A program made the position numbers and the translations under genes. The notes beneath the pieces were generated by a model, which was not told the DNA's origin, searched no databases, and saw nothing but the letters and a program-made list of their open reading frames with translations. Below, in pieces: positions 41,262 to 50,195 of a stretch of 64,000 nt of DNA. Numbering within the stretch: the stretch's first letter is position 1; each line of letters starts with the position of its first letter. The stretch covers positions 1,984,001-2,048,000 of the forward strand of contig NZ_JAUSWW010000001.1 of assembly GCF_030815415.1 (NCBI RefSeq), given 5' to 3'. The DNA is from Streptomyces canus. Its GTDB lineage: Bacteria; Actinomycetota; Actinomycetes; Streptomycetales; Streptomycetaceae.

Positions 41262-42035
41262 ATGACTCTCACCCAGCACGACATCGACCAGGAGATCGCG
41301 GCCGAGCACGCCGCCTACGAGAAGCGGCTCGCCGACGGCGGCCCCGTCGAGCACCAGCCGCGCCGCGACTACGCGCCGTACCGCTCCTCGGTCCTGCGCC
41401 ACCCCAAGCAGCCGCCGGTCACGATCGACGTGTCCAAGGACCCGGAGCTGGTGGAGCTGCACTCCCCCGCCTTCGGCGAGCGGGACATCACCGAGATCGA
41501 CAACGACCTCACCCGGCAGCACAACGGTGAGCCGATCGGTGAGCGGATCACCGTCTCCGGGCGGCTGCTCGACCGCAACGGGCGCCCGCTGCGCGGCCAG
41601 TTGGTCGAGATCTGGCAGTCCAACGCGGCCGGCCGGTACGCCCATCAGCGCGAGCAGCACGACGCCCCGCTGGACCCGAACTTCACGGGCGTCGGCCGCA
41701 CCCTCACCGACGGCGACGGCCACTACCACTTCACCACGGTCCAGCCGGGCCCGTACCCGTGGCGTCAGCACCTCAACGCCTGGCGCCCGGCGCACATCCA
41801 CTTCTCGTTCTTCGGGACGGCGTTCACCCAGCGGCTCGTGACGCAGATGTACTTCCCGGCCGACCCGCTGTTCCCGTACGACCCGATCATCCAGTCGGTG
41901 ACGGACGACGCGGCCCGGCAGCGCCTCGTCGCGACGTACGACCACAACCTGTCGGTGCCGGAGTTCTCGATGGGTTACCACTGGGACGTCGTGCTCGACG
42001 GCCCGAACGCCACCTGGATCGAAGAAGGGCGCTGA
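41262..42035 (+). CDS. pcaH: Protocatechuate 3,4-dioxygenase beta subunit
   Basis: 257 aa intradiol dioxygenase catalytic subunit (Fe3+), opening protocatechuate between the hydroxyls to 3-carboxy-cis,cis-muconate. Seen: the N-terminal RRDYAPYRSSVLRHPKQPPV, GQLVEIWQSNAAGRYAHQRE, and iron-ligand region YPWRQHLNAWRPAHIHFSFF with Tyr/His ligands. Starts MTLTQHDIDQEIAAEH after CCAGGACC. Six nt from pcaG. Confidence 0.95.
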   Translation: MTLTQHDIDQEIAAEHAAYEKRLADGGPVEHQPRRDYAPYRSSVLRHPKQPPVTIDVSKDPELVELHSPAFGERDITEIDNDLTRQHNGEPIGERITVSGRLLDRNGRPLRGQLVEIWQSNAAGRYAHQREQHDAPLDPNFTGVGRTLTDGDGHYHFTTVQPGPYPWRQHLNAWRPAHIHFSFFGTAFTQRLVTQMYFPADPLFPYDPIIQSVTDDAARQRLVATYDHNLSVPEFSMGYHWDVVLDGPNATWIEEGR

Positions 42036-42041
42036 CCTGTC

Positions 42042-42647
42042 ATGACGAGGATCGACACGAGCCGTCCCGAGACGGTGCTGCCCACTCCGTCGCACACGGT
42101 CGGGCCCTTCTACGGCCACGCCCTCCCCTTCCCCGGCGGCGGCGACATCGCGCCCGTCGGCCACCCCGATACCATCGCGGTCCAGGGATACGTCCACGAC
42201 GGCGAGGGCAAGCCGCTCCCGGACGCGTTCGTGGAGCTGTGGGGCGCCGACCCGGACGGCAACGTACCGACGGTCGACGGCTCCATGCGGCGCGACCCCG
42301 CGAGCGGCGGCTTCCTGGGCCGCAACGGCGTGGAGTTCACCGGCTGGGGGCGCGTCCAGACCGACGCCAACGGCCACTGGTCCGCGCGGACGCTGCGGCC
42401 GGGCGCCCGCGGGAAGAGCGCGCCGTATCTCAGCGTGTGCGTCTTCGCGCGCGGGCTCCTCGTGCACCTCTACACCCGGATCTACCTCCCGGGTGACGAC
42501 GCGGCGCTCGCCGCCGACCCGCTGCTCGCCCAGGTGGACGAGGCGCGCCGGGGCACGCTCATCGCGACGGACGACGGCAAGGGGACCTACCGTTTCGACA
42601 TCCGCCTTCAGGGCGAAGGCGAGACGGTCTTCCTGGAGTTCCAGTGA
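42042..42647 (+). CDS. pcaG: Protocatechuate 3,4-dioxygenase alpha subunit
   Basis: 201 aa alpha subunit of the same dioxygenase. PTPSHTVGPFYGHALPFPGG and GYVHDGEGKPLPDAFVELWG are typical; YLSVCVFARGLLVHLYTRIY is the partner of the beta-subunit active site. It lacks the full set of iron ligands, as alpha subunits do. Stop overlaps pcaB (GTGA). Confidence 0.94.
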   Translation: MTRIDTSRPETVLPTPSHTVGPFYGHALPFPGGGDIAPVGHPDTIAVQGYVHDGEGKPLPDAFVELWGADPDGNVPTVDGSMRRDPASGGFLGRNGVEFTGWGRVQTDANGHWSARTLRPGARGKSAPYLSVCVFARGLLVHLYTRIYLPGDDAALAADPLLAQVDEARRGTLIATDDGKGTYRFDIRLQGEGETVFLEFQ

Positions 42648-43975
42648 CTTCTGCCGAACCCGACGCCGGTCTGCTCGCCCCCGGGTGGGCCGGCTCCCCC
42701 GCCGCCTCCGCGACGAGCGACGCCGCGTATCTGCGCGCGCTGCTCGACGCGGAGGCCGCGCTGACCCGCGCCCAGGCGACGCTGGGCCTGGCTCCCGAGG
42801 AGGCCGCCACGGCGGTGACCGCGGCCGCCCGGTCCGGGGACTTCGACGCTCGGGACATCGCCGTACGCGCGCGCGGAGGCGGCAACCCGGTGATCCCGCT
42901 CGTCGCCGACCTCACGAAAGCGGTCGGCGGGCAGTACGGTCCGTACGTCCACCGGGGTGCGACGAGCCAGGACATCATGGACACGGCGACGGTGCTGGTG
43001 GCCGTGCGCACGCTCGACCTGGTCCGTGCCGATCTCGGGCGGACGGAGGCGGCACTGGCCCGGCTGGCCGCCGAGCACCGGGACACCCCGATGCCGGGAC
43101 GCACGCTCACCCAGCACGCCGTGCCGACGACCTTCGGGCTGAAGGCGGCCGGGTGGCGGTCGCTGGTACTGGACGCACGGGACCGGATCACGGCGGTACG
43201 GAACGCGCTGCCCGCCCAGCTCGGCGGTGCGGCCGGGACCCTGGCCGCCTTCACCGCGTACGGCGCCACCGATCCGACCGCGCTGCCGGCGGCGTACGCC
43301 CGGGAACTCGGCCTTCAGGCGCCCGGGCTTCCCTGGCACACCCTGCGCACCCCGATCGCCGATCTCGCCGGATGTCTGGCGTTCACGGCCGGAGCGCTGG
43401 GGAAGGTCGCCACGGACGTGCTCACGCTGGCCCGTACCGAGATCGCCGAGGTCTCGGAGGGCAGCGGGGGTGGTTCGTCGGCGATGCCGCACAAGGCGAA
43501 TCCGGTACGGTCCACGTTGATCGCGGCCGCGGCCCGGCGGGCGCCGCAGCTCGCGGCCACGCTGTACGGCGCGCTGACCGCGGAGGACGAGCGGCCGGCG
43601 GGGGCCTGGCACGCGGAGTGGGAACCGCTGCGGGACCTGCTCCGGCTGGTCGGCGGCGCCGTCCGGGACGCCGCCGAACTCACCGAAGGGCTGCGGGTGC
43701 ACGCGGAGGTGATGCGTGAACACCTGGACCTCACCCATGGGTTGATCGTCTCCGAGCGGCTCTCCGCCGAACTGGCGCCGGTACTGGGCCGGGCGCGTGC
43801 CAAGTCCCTGCTGACCGAGCTGGCGAAGCGCACCTATGCCGAGGGCCGCAGTCTGGGCGAACTCCTGGCGGAAGAACCGGAGTTGAAGGGCCTCGACCTC
43901 GACAGTCTCGCCGACCCCGCCCGTTACACGGGGGCCGCCGCCACCCTCACCGATCGTGCTCTGGAGCGACGTTGA
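42644..43975 (+). CDS. pcaB: 3-carboxy-cis,cis-muconate cycloisomerase
   Basis: 443 aa of the fumarase/aspartase superfamily, forming 4-carboxymuconolactone. Superfamily signature GGSSAMPHKANPVRS with the catalytic Ser loop, plus VHRGATSQDIMDTATVL and TLTQHAVPTTFGLKAAGW. GTG start at 42644 overlapping pcaG; stop overlaps the pcaL TTG start. Confidence 0.94.
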   Translation: MTSAEPDAGLLAPGWAGSPAASATSDAAYLRALLDAEAALTRAQATLGLAPEEAATAVTAAARSGDFDARDIAVRARGGGNPVIPLVADLTKAVGGQYGPYVHRGATSQDIMDTATVLVAVRTLDLVRADLGRTEAALARLAAEHRDTPMPGRTLTQHAVPTTFGLKAAGWRSLVLDARDRITAVRNALPAQLGGAAGTLAAFTAYGATDPTALPAAYARELGLQAPGLPWHTLRTPIADLAGCLAFTAGALGKVATDVLTLARTEIAEVSEGSGGGSSAMPHKANPVRSTLIAAAARRAPQLAATLYGALTAEDERPAGAWHAEWEPLRDLLRLVGGAVRDAAELTEGLRVHAEVMREHLDLTHGLIVSERLSAELAPVLGRARAKSLLTELAKRTYAEGRSLGELLAEEPELKGLDLDSLADPARYTGAAATLTDRALERR

Positions 43976-45090
43976 CCGAGAAACTCCTCAACCACCTGAC
44001 CGAGGGCCCCGCTTCCGCTCCGCCGATGGTCCTCGGACCGTCGCTCGGGACGTCGTACGCCCTGTGGGACAAGGTCGCGCCCGAGCTCTCCGTCACCCAC
44101 CGGGTGGTCCGCTGGGATCTGCCGGGGCACGGCGGCAGCGCGGCCGGCCTGATCGGTCCCGGCGCCGCCGTCGGTGACCTCGCCGACCTGGTGCTCACGC
44201 TCGCGGACTCGCTCGGCATCGGGCGGTTCGCGTACGCGGGGGTGTCGCTGGGCGGTGCGGTCGGGCTGCACCTGGCCGTGCACCACCCGGAGCGGGTGTC
44301 GTCGCTGGCCGTGATCTGCTCGTCGTCCCACTTCAACGGCTCCAGGTCCTGGGAGGAGCGGGCCGCGCAGGTCCGCGCCGAGGGCATGGACCGGCTCGTG
44401 GAGAGCGCCGACGCCCGCTGGTTCACCCCCGGTTTCACGGTGCCCCGGCTCGTCCAGGACCACCGGGACGCCGACCCCGAGGCCTACGCCGCCTGCTGTG
44501 ACGCGCTCGCCGCCTTCGACATCCGGGAGCGGCTGGCGGAGATCTCCGCGCCCACCCTGCTCGTCGCGGGCCGGGACGACCCGGCGACCCCGCCGGCGCA
44601 TCTGCGGGAGATCGCGGACGCGGTGCCGGGCGCCGCGCTCGTCGAGATCCCCGGAGCCTCGCATCTGGCGGTCGCCCAGTGCCCGGAGGCCGTACTGACG
44701 GCTCTGCGCGCACACTTCGACGGTGGCGCCAAGCGGGGCATGGAGGTGCGGCGCGAGGTGCTCGGCGACGCACACGTGGACCGGGCACAGGACCGGCAGT
44801 CGCCCTTCACCGCACGTTTCCAGGACTTCATCTCGCGCTACGCGTGGGGCGAGATCTGGACCGACCCGACGCTCAGCCGCCGCGAACGCAGCATGATCAC
44901 TCTGACCGCGCTGGTCGCCCACGGGCACTACGACGAGCTGGCCATGCATGTCCGGGCGGCCCGGCGCAACGGTCTGACGCCCGACGAGATCGGCGCGGTA
45001 CTCCTCCAGACGGCCGTGTACTGCGGAGTTCCGGCGGCCAACTCGGCGTTCGCCGCCGCACAGCGCGTGCTGGCGGAAGAAGAAGGGTGA
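43972..45090 (+). CDS. pcaL: Fused 3-oxoadipate enol-lactonase / 4-carboxymuconolactone decarboxylase
   Basis: 372 aa fusion as known from Streptomyces and Rhodococcus. Residues 1 to about 240 are an alpha/beta hydrolase (PcaD) with nucleophile motif GVSLGG and VVRWDLPGHGGS; the catalytic His is in IPGASHLA. Residues about 255-372 are the PcaC decarboxylase domain (RYAWGEIWTDPTLSRRERSM, ALVAHGHYDELAMHVRAARR). Together they complete the path to 3-oxoadipate. TTG start at 43972 overlapping pcaB. Last gene of the operon. Confidence 0.95.
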   Translation: MTEKLLNHLTEGPASAPPMVLGPSLGTSYALWDKVAPELSVTHRVVRWDLPGHGGSAAGLIGPGAAVGDLADLVLTLADSLGIGRFAYAGVSLGGAVGLHLAVHHPERVSSLAVICSSSHFNGSRSWEERAAQVRAEGMDRLVESADARWFTPGFTVPRLVQDHRDADPEAYAACCDALAAFDIRERLAEISAPTLLVAGRDDPATPPAHLREIADAVPGAALVEIPGASHLAVAQCPEAVLTALRAHFDGGAKRGMEVRREVLGDAHVDRAQDRQSPFTARFQDFISRYAWGEIWTDPTLSRRERSMITLTALVAHGHYDELAMHVRAARRNGLTPDEIGAVLLQTAVYCGVPAANSAFAAAQRVLAEEEG

Positions 45091-45154
45091 CCCTGCCGGT
45101 CGTAGCCTCGACAACACCACGCACATGCCCCGACAGCGGGCCTACGGTGGAGGC

Positions 45155-45946
45155 ATGTCCACGATTCTGATCACCGGCGCCACCTCCGGACTCGGCCGCC
45201 ACCTCGCCTTCGAGCTGGTCCGCTCCGGCCATGTCGTTCTCGCCCACGGCCGCGATCCGGGCCGTACCGAGCGGCTCGTCGAGGAACTGCGCACCGAGGG
45301 CGACGCCGAGGCGTTCCTGGCCGACCTGGCCTCCCTGGCCGAGGTGCGGGAGCTGGGCGCGCAGGTCGCCGACGCCCGTCCCGACCTGGACGTACTGATC
45401 AACAACGCGGGCGTCGGAGTGGGCGCCCCTGGCACGGGGCGCGAGGTGAGCGCCGACGGCCACGAACTGCGGCTCGCCGTCAACTACTTGGCGCCGGTGA
45501 TCCTGACCCGCACCCTGCTGCCGGTGCTGCGCGCGAACGCGCCCGCCCGGATCGTCAACGTGGGCTCGGTCGGCCAGGACCCCGTCGACTTCGACGACAT
45601 CGAGTTCCGGCGCGGGTACGACGGCTTCGCGGCATACCGACGCGCCAAGTTCGCCCTGGCGGCCCATACGTTCACCCTGGCCGAGGAGTTGGCCGGTACG
45701 CGCGTCGCGGTGAACGTCCTGCACCCGGCGACCTTCATGGACACGGCGATGGTGCGCGAGGGCGGCGTCACCCCCTGGAACACGGTCGCGGACGGCGCCC
45801 CGGGCGTCCTGGCCCTGGCCACCCAGGACGTGGGAACGGGCGGCTACTTCGACGGAACGAGCCCGGCACGGGCACACGAGGAAACGTACGACAGCGAGGT
45901 GCAGAAGCGGTTGAAGGCGGTCACAGATCAACTACTGGCGCTGTAG
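45155..45946 (+). CDS. Short-chain dehydrogenase/reductase
   Basis: 263 aa classical SDR: LITGATSGLGRHLAFE (TGxxxGxG), VLINNAG, the catalytic Ser in NVGSVGQ and YRRAKFA (YxxxK). Reaction partner unknown; SDRs of this group reduce carbonyls or oxidise alcohols with NADP(H). ATG 45155 (GTGGAGGC site) is preferred over an ATG 30 nt upstream. It follows pcaL by 65 nt but probably has its own promoter. Confidence 0.88.
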   Translation: MSTILITGATSGLGRHLAFELVRSGHVVLAHGRDPGRTERLVEELRTEGDAEAFLADLASLAEVRELGAQVADARPDLDVLINNAGVGVGAPGTGREVSADGHELRLAVNYLAPVILTRTLLPVLRANAPARIVNVGSVGQDPVDFDDIEFRRGYDGFAAYRRAKFALAAHTFTLAEELAGTRVAVNVLHPATFMDTAMVREGGVTPWNTVADGAPGVLALATQDVGTGGYFDGTSPARAHEETYDSEVQKRLKAVTDQLLAL

Positions 45947-46017
45947 CGCCCCGATAGGGGCGCGGGGCTGTGTCGATGTGCGGCTCCGCCGCGTGGGCGC
46001 GACAAGCCACGAACTGC
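45944..46017. repeat. Dispersed Streptomyces intergenic repeat
   Basis: GGGCGCGGGGCTGTGTCGAT, GTGCGGCTCCGCCGCGTGGG and CGCGACAAGCCAC form the longest copy of the repeat in the window. It starts at the SDR stop and fills the space before the convergent AAA regulator gene. GCGCCCC/GGGGCGC (45946-45963) can act as a terminator stem. Confidence 0.75.
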
Positions 46018-46052
46018 CTGCACACGCCGAATCACCTTTCGCGCCGAGCTCT

Positions 46053-48737
46053 TCAGCGCAGCCCTCTCCCCGTCTCCAACACGTCCCGCGCCTGCGCGAC
46101 CAGCCCGTCCGCCCCACACGACCGCGCAAGCGCCAAGCCCCGATTGATCTCGGCAACCGACCTCGCGGCGATCCCGTACTCCACCCGCGCGGCCGCATGC
46201 TCGTACTGACACGGCGAGGACTCCAGATACGTCACCGCCTGGGACAGCAACCGCACCGCCCGCTGCCCCGTCTCCAGCGCGGCAGCGCACCGCAGCGCCT
46301 CCCCGATCGCCGTGTCCGTGCCGAAGCGCTCGGCGCGGCGCCGGGCGTCGGAGGCGAGCTGGGCCGCGCGGACCGGGTCCGTCGTGGCGAGGGCGCGGGC
46401 GAGGTCGAGCGCCCAGGGGGCCATCACCGGGTTGAGGTGGCTGCGGGCGTTCGCCGCCTTCTCCGCGGCCTCCAGCTCGTTGACCGCGTCCTGGGTGCGG
46501 CCGACGGCGAGCAGCAGCCGGCCGCGTACGGACTGCGGGTCGGGCAGCACGATGGTGGACGGATAGGGCGGGGCGAAACCGTACTGTTCGGCAACCTCCC
46601 AGGCCTCGTCGACGTGGCCGCGGGCGAGCAGCGTGTCGACGAGGTTGCACGTCGCCGACCAGTACAGGGGCAGTCCCCGGCCGACGCGCTCGGCGATGCG
46701 CAGGGACTCGCGCAGCGTGGACTCGGCCTCCCTGAGACGGCCGCGCCGGCGGTGCGCGAAGCCGAGGAAGGCGTGCGCGAGGGCGAGGTGGCCGCCGCTC
46801 CAGCCGGCCGACTCGTAGGTGCGCAGGGCCTCGGTGAACATGCTCTCGGCGCGGTCGAGCCGGTCGGTGTAGGTGTAGGAGCTGGCGAGCATCATGAGAA
46901 TCTCGAGGCCCCACTCGGTGTCGGTCCAGCCGAGTCCGGGTGCCAGGCGGCCGTTGACGAGGGCGCGGTCGCTCAGCTCGACGACGATCTCCGCGTTCTC
47001 GCCGTGGGTCATGGCGTCGAAGCCGCGCAGGATGAGCAGGGCACGCTCGGAGTTGTCGCGCCCGGCGCAGGTCGCGGCGAGTTCGGCGAGCCGCTCGGAG
47101 CGCCCCGGGGAGCTGGTCTCGCCCGCGTGGATGCCCTCCCACATGTACTGGACGGCCCGCAGCCGCAGCTGTGCGGGCCCGGGCCCGAGCCGGGCGGCCT
47201 CCGCCTCGACCGTGCGGACGGCGTCCTCCAGCTGGTCGTTGTGGAGCAGGGCCTGGGAGAGGCGGAAGACGGCTTCGATGCGTTCGGCGCCGTCCAGGCC
47301 GGGCATGGCGAGCGCGGACTGGAGGTGGTCGACGGTGACGGCGGGCGCGGTCAGCAGGGTGGCGCAGCCGAGTTCGTAGAGCACGCGCGCGTGGGTCTCC
47401 GGGCGGGGCGGTTCCCGCAGTGCCCGTTCCAGGCAGCGGCGGGCCGCGTCGGGGGCGCCGACGGCGACGTGTTCGCGGGCGGCCTCGCGCAGCTGCTCGA
47501 CGAGTTCCTCGTCGTCGTCCGGGTGCACCTGGAGCAGGTGGCGGGAGGCCATGGCGGCGCCGAGTCCGGAGTCGGCGACGACCTGGGCGGCGATGCCGTG
47601 CATGGCGGTGCGCAGGGCGTCGGGGATGGAGTTGTAGACGGCGGTGGCGATGAGCGGGTGGACGAACTCCAGGTCGCCGTCGTCGGCCGGTACGACCGCC
47701 GGGTCGGGTTCGGTGAGGATGCGGGCGTTGCGCAGGAGTTCGGCGCAGCGCACGGCGTCGTCGCGGCCCATGGTGGCGAGCTTGGCGACGAGGCCGACGG
47801 AGATGCCGGTGCCGAGGATGGCCGCCGCCCAGGCGAACCGGGTGGCCTCGATGCCGAGTCCCTCCAGGCGGGCGACGAGGCCGCCGCCGCGCGCGGAGCG
47901 GTTCAGGGCGCGCAGTTCGCAGGCCTGGGCCTCGACGGGTTCGAGTTCGCTGTCCTGGACCTTGGCGAGGAGTTCGACGGTCTCGTAGGGGTTGCCGCCG
48001 GTGACGGCCCAGACCTCGCGGCAGAACGGGGCGTCGGCGTGTGCGCCGAGGGTGGCGCGGGTGAGGCCGGCGGTGGCGTCCGGGGTGAGGGCGCTGAGCG
48101 TGGTGACCGGGCCGCCCGCGGCGGCGGAGACGGCGTCGAGGTGGCGGGCGCTCTCGCCGGTGACGTCCCCGGGGCGGCGGGCCACCACGAGCAGGACGGA
48201 GAGGTCGTCGAGGCGCTCGGCGAACGCGGCGAGCCAGCGCAGGGTTTCCTGGTCGGCCCAGTGCGCGTCGTCGATCACGAGGACGAGCGGCCAGTCGCGG
48301 CGGGCGAGCCGGCGCACCGCGGCGACCAGACCGTCGCACACGCCCTGCGGGTCGGCCTGGCGCTCGCCGGGATCCGCCACACCGAGGGCGGGCCCGGCGA
48401 TGTCGTACCAGTCGCCGAGATACTCGCGCGCCTCCTCCGGCATCAGGGAGACCAGCGCGGGCTGGAGCAGTTGGCGTACGACGTTGAAGGGGACGGACCT
48501 GAGGGTCTCGCCGCCGCGGGCGGACCAGACGGTGCAGCCGCGTGCCTCGGCGATCCGGCGCGTCTCGGTGAGCAGTGCGGTCTTGCCGAGTCCCGCCTCG
48601 CCCCGGAACACCAGGAGGCTGCCCGAGGAGGACCGGTCCGCGCGCAGGATGTCGATCGCCCGCTCCACGGCGGCGACCTCCTCGTCGCGCTCCCAGAGGG
48701 AAGGCGAGGCGGCCGGCGTGGGCCCTTCCTCCGTCAT
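46053..48737 (-). CDS. Large AAA-ATPase/TPR regulator (LAL-type) lacking the C-terminal LuxR HTH
   Basis: 894 aa. N-terminal ATPase: Walker A VFRGEAGLGKTALLTE (about 45-60), Walker B LVLVIDDAHWAD, and sensor-like TGGNPYETVELL. The rest is TPR-like helical repeats (HLALAHAFLGFAHRRRGRLR, RGRLLLAVGRTQDAVNELEA). This is the architecture of LuxR-family large ATP-binding regulators, but the protein ends QARDVLETGRGLR without the DNA-binding domain. The ATG at 48737 follows GGGAGGTC. It may be a truncated regulator or an ATPase adaptor. Confidence 0.82.
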   Translation of the reverse strand: MTEEGPTPAASPSLWERDEEVAAVERAIDILRADRSSSGSLLVFRGEAGLGKTALLTETRRIAEARGCTVWSARGGETLRSVPFNVVRQLLQPALVSLMPEEAREYLGDWYDIAGPALGVADPGERQADPQGVCDGLVAAVRRLARRDWPLVLVIDDAHWADQETLRWLAAFAERLDDLSVLLVVARRPGDVTGESARHLDAVSAAAGGPVTTLSALTPDATAGLTRATLGAHADAPFCREVWAVTGGNPYETVELLAKVQDSELEPVEAQACELRALNRSARGGGLVARLEGLGIEATRFAWAAAILGTGISVGLVAKLATMGRDDAVRCAELLRNARILTEPDPAVVPADDGDLEFVHPLIATAVYNSIPDALRTAMHGIAAQVVADSGLGAAMASRHLLQVHPDDDEELVEQLREAAREHVAVGAPDAARRCLERALREPPRPETHARVLYELGCATLLTAPAVTVDHLQSALAMPGLDGAERIEAVFRLSQALLHNDQLEDAVRTVEAEAARLGPGPAQLRLRAVQYMWEGIHAGETSSPGRSERLAELAATCAGRDNSERALLILRGFDAMTHGENAEIVVELSDRALVNGRLAPGLGWTDTEWGLEILMMLASSYTYTDRLDRAESMFTEALRTYESAGWSGGHLALAHAFLGFAHRRRGRLREAESTLRESLRIAERVGRGLPLYWSATCNLVDTLLARGHVDEAWEVAEQYGFAPPYPSTIVLPDPQSVRGRLLLAVGRTQDAVNELEAAEKAANARSHLNPVMAPWALDLARALATTDPVRAAQLASDARRRAERFGTDTAIGEALRCAAALETGQRAVRLLSQAVTYLESSPCQYEHAAARVEYGIAARSVAEINRGLALARSCGADGLVAQARDVLETGRGLR

Positions 48738-48895
48738 CCCATGACCTCCCCAAGTCGCCCGAACGACGTACAGACCTCGAGCGTAGCCGTCCGATTGGCT
48801 AAGTGGAGGGCGGTCCGGGCAGCTGTTGCCTTGACGGGTGACGGCGGTCTCGGACAGTCGACGCATCAGGCCTGTGGCCTGCCGCCCTTTGTTGT

Positions 48896-50191
48896 TTGAC
48901 GGATGGTCAGAAACCGGAGGAGGAGCCCATTTTCCAAGATCCGAAGGCAGGACGCTCCCGCCGTGCGCTGGTCGCGGGGTCGGTGGGCAACTTCATCGAG
49001 TGGTACGAGTTCGGCGTCTACGGCTACTTCGCCACGATCATCGCGGCCCGTTTCTTCACCCCGGAGGGCGGCAGTGAGGCCGAGGCGCTGGTGAAGGCGT
49101 ACGCGTCGTTCGCGCTGGCGTTCTTCTTCCGGCCCGTCGGCGCGGCCCTGTTCGGCCGGCTCGGGGACCGCGTCGGGCGGCGTCCGGTGCTGATCCTGGT
49201 GATCGTGCTGATGACCGGCGCGACGACACTGATCGGCGTCCTGCCGACGTACGCCCAGGTCGGCGCCCTGGCTCCCTGGCTGCTCACGTTTCTGAGGGTG
49301 CTTCAGGGGCTGTCGGCGGGTGGGGAGTTCGGCGGAGCGGTGTCGGTGATGACCGAGTTCGCGCCGCCGGGGCGGCGGGGGCTGTACGGGTCATGGCAGT
49401 CGTTCACGGTGGCGCTGGGACTGCTGGGCGGTGCGGGGGCGGCGGCGCTGCTCGCCACCGTCCTCACGGAGCGGCAACTGGGCGACTGGGGCTGGCGGCT
49501 GCCGTTCCTGCTGACGCTGCCGCTGGGGCTCACGGCGCTATGGCTGAGGCTGCGGCTGGACGAGACGCCCGCGTTCCGGGAGGAGCACGACGTCGAACGG
49601 CCGCCGGTGCGCCAGGTGGTGGGTGCCGTCGCGCTGGGCGCGGGACGGATCATGGGGTGGGCGGCGGCCGGTTACACCTTCCTCGTCGTGCTCCCCTCGT
49701 ATCTGCAGAGCACCCTGAACGCGAGCTTCCGGCAGGCGCTGGTCGCCACCGTGCTGGCCAACCTGGGCTTCGCGGCGACGATCGTCCCGGCCGGGCTGCT
49801 GAGCGACCGGGTGGGGCGGCGCCCGGTGATGCTGACCGGGGCGGTGCTCGTCACGGTCCTGGCGGTACCGCTGCTCAACCTCCTTCAGGACAGCGGGACT
49901 TCGCATGCCGTGGAGGGCGTGGCGGTGTGCGGCGCGGGTGCCGTGGTGGGGCTGATGGCGGGGCCGGGCCCGGCGATGCTGGCGGAGCTGTTCCCGACCA
50001 CCGTGCGCTACACGGGTCTGGGACTCGCCTACGCCCTGTCCAACGCGGTGTTCTCGGGTTGCGCGGGGCTCATCATCACCAAGACGGTGGAGCGGACCGG
50101 GAACGTGGACATCCCGGGGTACTACGCGGCGGCGACCTGTGCGGTGAGCGTGCTGGCGCTGGTCAAGTCTCCCGGTCGGAAGGCGGGTTGA
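48896..50191 (+). CDS. MHS-family (proline/betaine/alpha-ketoglutarate-type) MFS transporter
   Basis: 431 aa with 12 predicted membrane helices. LVAGSVGNFIEWYEFGVYGY, RPVGAALFGRLGDRVGRRPV and LQGLSAGGEFGGAVSVMTEF are typical of the metabolite:H+ symporter branch of the major facilitator superfamily (organic acids, osmolytes, shikimate). The start is unclear: TTG at 48896 has no good ribosome site, whereas CCGGAGGAGGAGCCC precedes an ATT codon at 48929. Adjacent to anmK, only 4 nt away, so possibly co-expressed. Confidence 0.85.
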   Translation: MTDGQKPEEEPIFQDPKAGRSRRALVAGSVGNFIEWYEFGVYGYFATIIAARFFTPEGGSEAEALVKAYASFALAFFFRPVGAALFGRLGDRVGRRPVLILVIVLMTGATTLIGVLPTYAQVGALAPWLLTFLRVLQGLSAGGEFGGAVSVMTEFAPPGRRGLYGSWQSFTVALGLLGGAGAAALLATVLTERQLGDWGWRLPFLLTLPLGLTALWLRLRLDETPAFREEHDVERPPVRQVVGAVALGAGRIMGWAAAGYTFLVVLPSYLQSTLNASFRQALVATVLANLGFAATIVPAGLLSDRVGRRPVMLTGAVLVTVLAVPLLNLLQDSGTSHAVEGVAVCGAGAVVGLMAGPGPAMLAELFPTTVRYTGLGLAYALSNAVFSGCAGLIITKTVERTGNVDIPGYYAAATCAVSVLALVKSPGRKAG

Positions 50192-50195
50192 GCGG

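Noticed and set aside
39597..42467. 956-codon open frame on the minus strand across pcaJFH
   Set aside because: Antisense shadow of well recognised pca genes without any family-like sequence.
45978..48899. 973-codon plus-strand open frame over the AAA regulator
   Set aside because: Shadow of the 894-aa minus-strand protein, which has Walker motifs and a ribosome site.
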